A stretch of DNA of 8,385 bases, taken from the NCBI GenBank assembly GCA_946186335.1, contig CAMHMW010000076.1, positions 1-8,385 of the forward strand, read 5' to 3'. Positions 5,793-8,385 of the stretch are shown in pieces. The notes under the pieces are model-generated. The model was given only the letters and a program-made list of their open reading frames with translations. It ran no database searches and had not been told where the DNA came from. Positions within the stretch are counted from its first letter, which is position 1; every line of letters begins with the position of its first letter. The position numbers were made by a program, and so were the translations under genes. This stretch comes from an uncultured Candidatus Melainabacteria bacterium. Its GTDB lineage: Bacteria; Cyanobacteriota; Vampirovibrionia; Gastranaerophilales; Gastranaerophilaceae.

Positions 5793-6254
5793 ATGAAAAA
5801 AACAATATTATCACTTATATTAGTATTTAGTTTCGGTTTAATGTCTTATGCGGTTAATATGCCGACAGGTCCGGTTTCTTCAACACCATCTTCATCAGGA
5901 AGTACTGAAGGTGCATACAAAAAAAATTCTGCGACATCTCAACCAAATGTTCCGGTTACAAACAGAACAATTCCGACAAGTTCGGGCAGTTACGGCGGGT
6001 CTTCGGTTTCTGCAACAGCACAGCAACTTGCAAAAGCAATGCTTAACGGAAATGACTATGTCGAGTATTATCAAAAACTTATGAAAGCGGGAGCAAAAGA
6101 TATAAAACTTGAAACTCATGAGAATGCCTGCCCTCGCAGAAAAGGTATTCCGCCGGTTTCTCTCGGCGGTAAAACATATACCGGTAAAAGGTGTTCCTTT
6201 GTTAAATACACTTATAACGGACAAGCAACCGGAACCGGCGCCTGTATCAAATAA
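5793..6254 (+). CDS. Secreted cysteine-containing protein of unknown function (153 aa)
   Basis: I do not recognise this family. It begins with a clear Sec signal peptide (MKKTILSLILVFSFGLMSYA, likely cut after A20). A low-complexity Ser/Thr/Pro/Gly/Asn linker (21-72) follows, then a short helical segment (about 74-101, QQLAKAMLNGNDYVEYYQKL). The C-terminal domain has cysteines at 113 (NACPRRKG), 134 (GKRCSF) and 151 (GACIK), plus Tyr/Gly-rich, probably beta-strand sequence between them. Three cysteines leave one unpaired, so it could dimerise, bind a ligand, or pair with another protein. There is no lipobox, so it should be free in the periplasm or outside. The frame opens at 5772, but the ATG at 5793 is correct: GGAGGT sits just upstream and the signal peptide starts there. 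ffh begins 67 bp later with no terminator between. Confidence 0.85.
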   Translation: MKKTILSLILVFSFGLMSYAVNMPTGPVSSTPSSSGSTEGAYKKNSATSQPNVPVTNRTIPTSSGSYGGSSVSATAQQLAKAMLNGNDYVEYYQKLMKAGAKDIKLETHENACPRRKGIPPVSLGGKTYTGKRCSFVKYTYNGQATGTGACIK

Positions 6255-6321
6255 TAATTTAACTTTATTTCGTTTTTATGCTAACATTTTCATCAGATAA
6301 TTTGTTTAAAAGGGATATGAA

Positions 6322-7725
6322 ATGTTTGATAATTTAAGCGAAAAATTACAGAATATAATAGCAAAAACTCATTCACAGGAATTGACACAGGATAATATGC
6401 AGGAGGCTTTGCGTGAAATCAGACGTGCATTACTGGAAGCCGACGTCAATTTACGTGTCGTAAAAGCCTTTATTTCCTCCATAAAAGACAAGGCTGAGGG
6501 CGAAAATGTATTGCAGGGAGTGAACCCTTCCCAGCAGCTTATCAAAATCGTAAACGATGAACTTGTTGAAATACTGGGAAAAGAATTGAGTCCGCTAAAT
6601 CTCACAGGTCATCCGAGTTTAATAATGATGCTTGGTTTGCAGGGTTCGGGGAAAACCACATCCTCTGCAAAACTTGCCGTTAAATTAAAAAAAGAGGGTA
6701 AAAATCCGTTGTTGGTTGCATGTGATGTATATCGTCCCGCTGCTATCACCCAATTAAAAACTCTTGGCGAAAAAATCGGATGTGAAGTATTTTCGCTTGA
6801 AGGTTCAACAGATGTTCAGGATATTGTCAGAAAAGCAATAAATTATGCAAAAGATAACGGTTTCAATGTTCTGATTTTAGATACTGCCGGCCGTTTGCAG
6901 ATAGATACCGAGATGATGGCAGAACTTTTGATTATTGACAAGGTTTATCAACCGCATGAAAAACTGCTTGTTGTTGATTCGATGACAGGACAGGAGGCGG
7001 TTCATGTTGCGGAAAATTTTGATGCCCAAATCGGTTTGACAGGTCTGGTTTTAACAAAATTAGACGGTGATTCACGGGGTGGTGCAGCATTATCTATTGT
7101 TCACTGTACCGGAAAACCGATTAAATTAACCGGAACGGGTGAAAAACTTAATGCTCTTGAAGATTTTTATCCCGAGAGAATGGCAACAAGAATCTTGGGA
7201 ATGGGCGATATTGTTTCTCTTGTTGAACGTGCGCAGGAAGTTTTTGATGAAAAAGAAGCCCTAAAAATGCAGGAAAAAATGCAAAAAGCGGAATTTTCAT
7301 ATAATGATTTTTTGAACATGCAAAAACAAATGAAAATGTTTGGTTCAATGGATCAGATTTTGGGAATGATACCGGGGGTAAATCTGAAACAGGCAGATAA
7401 AGAAAAGATTTCGCACGCAACTGATACAGAATTTAAAAAAATTGAAGTCTTTATACAGAGTATGACACCCGAGGAAAGAGAATTTCCCGAATTGATGAAC
7501 ACAAGCCGCAAAAAACGCATTGCAAATGGCTGCGGAATGGATTTACACACAGTTAATTTGTATGTAAAACAGTTTGAACAAATGCGTCAGATGATGGGCG
7601 GTATGGGAAAATTGCAAAAAATGTTCGGCGGATTTGGAAAAGGTGACAAATCAAAAGAGAAAAAGGCTATGGTAAAAGCCATGAAAATGATGCAGGGTGC
7701 AAAACGTCAGGGGTTTAAATTCTAA
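6322..7725 (+). CDS. ffh: Signal recognition particle GTPase Ffh (SRP54)
   Basis: The protein subunit of the bacterial SRP; it binds 4.5S RNA and signal sequences of nascent membrane proteins and docks with FtsY at the membrane. At 467 aa it is full length. N domain about 1-90 with ALREIRRALLEADVNL (29-44). G domain with P-loop GLQGSGKTT (105-113), DVYRPAA (135-141), DTAGR (187-191), TKLDGDSRGGA (245-255) and the closing GTGEKLNALEDFYPERM (271-287). Met-rich M domain from about 298 with the RNA-binding stretch SRKKRIANGCGM (395-406). Here Cys replaces the Ser usual in RIAxGSG. The tail is Met/Lys/Gly rich (421-467). AAAGGGA (6308-6314) lies 7 nt before the ATG. A weak -10 (GATAAT, 6296-6301) exists, but the gene may also be read from the promoter of the secreted-protein gene upstream. 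The sequence style resembles cyanobacterial Ffh. Confidence 0.98.
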   Translation: MFDNLSEKLQNIIAKTHSQELTQDNMQEALREIRRALLEADVNLRVVKAFISSIKDKAEGENVLQGVNPSQQLIKIVNDELVEILGKELSPLNLTGHPSLIMMLGLQGSGKTTSSAKLAVKLKKEGKNPLLVACDVYRPAAITQLKTLGEKIGCEVFSLEGSTDVQDIVRKAINYAKDNGFNVLILDTAGRLQIDTEMMAELLIIDKVYQPHEKLLVVDSMTGQEAVHVAENFDAQIGLTGLVLTKLDGDSRGGAALSIVHCTGKPIKLTGTGEKLNALEDFYPERMATRILGMGDIVSLVERAQEVFDEKEALKMQEKMQKAEFSYNDFLNMQKQMKMFGSMDQILGMIPGVNLKQADKEKISHATDTEFKKIEVFIQSMTPEEREFPELMNTSRKKRIANGCGMDLHTVNLYVKQFEQMRQMMGGMGKLQKMFGGFGKGDKSKEKKAMVKAMKMMQGAKRQGFKF

Positions 7726-7733
7726 AACGAAAA

Positions 7734-7756
7734 GCCATAAAACGTTGTTTTATGGC
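7734..7756. terminator. Hairpin terminator between ffh and the convergent 75-aa gene
   Basis: GCCATAAAAC (7734-7743), loop GTT, then GTTTTATGGC (7747-7756): a perfect 10-bp stem starting 8 nt after the ffh stop codon. On the minus strand it is followed at once by TTTTCGTTTT, a fair U tract. On the plus strand the tail is GAAAATTTGTTTTATT, less ideal. It probably serves both convergent transcripts. Confidence 0.75.
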
Positions 7757-7794
7757 GAAAATTTGTTTTATTATGTATGTGTGTCCGGTAGTCG

Positions 7795-8022
7795 TTACTC
7801 TTGTGCCAGCTGATTATCATGAAAATAGATTTTTCTTGACAATTGCCACTGGCGAGCCTGAATTTCCTGAATTTTTTCTTTAATTTCATCCAGTTCTTTC
7901 AGTAATGTCGGCAAATCCTTATGCTGCCTTACATATACCTGTGATATCGGTGTTTCTTCTTTTTCGTCGGTTGCCCAACCGGGAAGAAAACAACCCTGTT
8001 CAAAAAGTTCTTTTTCGTCCAT
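7795..8022 (-). CDS. Small coiled-coil protein of unknown function (75 aa)
   Basis: Not recognised. A soluble, charged protein: an acidic N-terminus (MDEKELFEQGCFLPGWATDE), a short central stretch (ISQVYVRQHKDLP, 26-38), then a Leu/Ile/Glu/Lys-rich helix (about 39-64, LLKELDEIKEKIQEIQ) with heptad-like spacing that suggests a coiled coil or dimer. There is no signal peptide or membrane segment. A TTG start at 8037 would add five residues, but it overlaps the GGAG Shine-Dalgarno that sits 9 nt before the ATG at 8022, so I take the ATG. It lies 95 bp downstream of another small leftward gene and may share its transcript; it ends at the shared hairpin near 7734-7756. Confidence 0.7.
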   Translation of the reverse strand: MDEKELFEQGCFLPGWATDEKEETPISQVYVRQHKDLPTLLKELDEIKEKIQEIQARQWQLSRKIYFHDNQLAQE

Positions 8023-8117
8023 GACACATTTCTCCAAATCAACAGCTTATGCATCTTTGCTGCTTTTTGTTTTTTATACTCCTTACTTTTTATCCGTCTT
8101 TTATTTAATGTTGTCCG

Positions 8118-8327
8118 TTAGTTTTCTTCAACCATCCAAGAACGGAACAAATCAATAAATTTGAAGTTTCCGTACTTAAATGCAAACGGTTTTTTTGAAT
8201 ATTCGCTGTTTGTAATTTTGTTTAGGGTATCCATTTCTTCATTTGACAATGAACCAAAATCAAAACTGGTCATTTCAGCGTAATCAATCATTAAATCTTC
8301 TACATCCATAATCTTTTTTTCAGACAT
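8118..8327 (-). CDS. Small acidic protein of unknown function (69 aa)
   Basis: Not recognised. The N-terminal half is acidic and Met-rich (MSEKKIMDVEDLMIDYAEMT, then FDFGSLSNEEMDTLNKI); the C-terminal half is basic and aromatic (YSKKPFAFKYGNFKFIDLF, 43-61) and ends SWMVEEN. No signal peptide or membrane span. The frame also has a GTG start at 8336, but AAGGAG overlaps that codon and is correctly spaced (8 nt) for the ATG at 8327. The 58 bases upstream, to the window edge, are AT-rich with no clear promoter pair. The 95-bp gap to the next leftward gene holds no terminator on the coding strand, so the two small genes may be one operon. Confidence 0.68.
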   Translation of the reverse strand: MSEKKIMDVEDLMIDYAEMTSFDFGSLSNEEMDTLNKITNSEYSKKPFAFKYGNFKFIDLFRSWMVEEN

Positions 8328-8385
8328 CTCATACACTCCTTGGAAATATTAAATAATTACACATTTATACTTCGGCAGAATTTCG

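Noticed and set aside
5895..6224. 109-aa minus-strand frame opposite the secreted-protein gene
   Set aside because: The plus-strand gene has a promoter, SD and signal peptide. The minus frame is Cys/Arg-rich with no SD and looks like a shadow.
8042..8076. Short CAGC...GCTG hairpin followed by a T-rich run, like a plus-strand terminator
   Set aside because: The stem is only about 4 bp with a 12-nt loop, and there is no plus-strand gene nearby for it to end.
7782..8123. Similar GTCCGxTAGT strings just after both small right-end genes
   Set aside because: The match is about ten bases with a mismatch and no further similarity, so chance is the simpler explanation.
1..8385. CRISPR array, insertion sequence, prophage or integration site
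   Set aside because: No regularly spaced direct repeats, transposase, integrase or phage structural motifs are visible, and the main genes are ordinary chromosomal ones.

Overview
The window reads as a stretch of bacterial chromosome from an AT-rich, diderm (Gram-negative-type) organism. It carries a tripartite-efflux outer-membrane factor, clear Sec signal peptides and ordinary housekeeping genes. The Ffh protein has a cyanobacteria-like flavour (ALREIRRALLEADVNL near the N-terminus, GMGDIVSLVERAQE at the start of the M domain). Together with the base composition this makes a non-photosynthetic relative of Cyanobacteria (Melainabacteria/Vampirovibrionia, for example Gastranaerophilales) my best guess. 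That is an inference from memory of family sequences, not a search result.

Layout. (1) Positions 1-2858 are a drug-efflux locus. A MarR-type repressor gene and an EmrA/HlyD-type membrane fusion protein gene (cut by the left edge) form a leftward operon. A TolC/OprM-type outer-membrane factor is transcribed divergently. The gap between them holds two face-to-face promoters with overlapping -10 boxes; each -35 box lies in its own TTGC/GCAA inverted repeat, which looks like a two-operator autoregulatory switch. (2) Positions 2859-3041, between convergent genes, hold a 71-bp palindromic repeat unit of the 'CGTCATTCTGAGC...GAAGAATC' type. (3) Positions 3042-5394 hold a branched-chain amino-acid aminotransferase (leftward) and histidyl-tRNA synthetase (rightward), divergent over 79 bp. 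hisS has two good promoter candidates but no Shine-Dalgarno, and one promoter would give a leaderless mRNA. (4) Positions 5395-6254 hold an 80-aa orphan whose stop codon directly abuts that of hisS, a very AT-rich gap, and a 153-aa secreted protein with three cysteines. (5) Positions 6322-7725 are ffh, the signal recognition particle GTPase, followed by a perfect 10-bp hairpin. (6) Positions 7795-8327 hold two short acidic leftward orphans of unknown function.

How the parts work together. MarR, EmrA and TolC would form a drug-responsive export system that still needs an inner-membrane transporter, expected just beyond the left edge. The aminotransferase, HisRS and Ffh are core metabolism, translation and protein targeting. 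The secreted 153-aa protein lies directly upstream of ffh with no terminator visible between them. Several starts were moved from the longest open frame to a start with a good Shine-Dalgarno or a canonical N-terminus; the reason is given with each gene. I saw no tRNA, rRNA, CRISPR array, transposase or phage gene.
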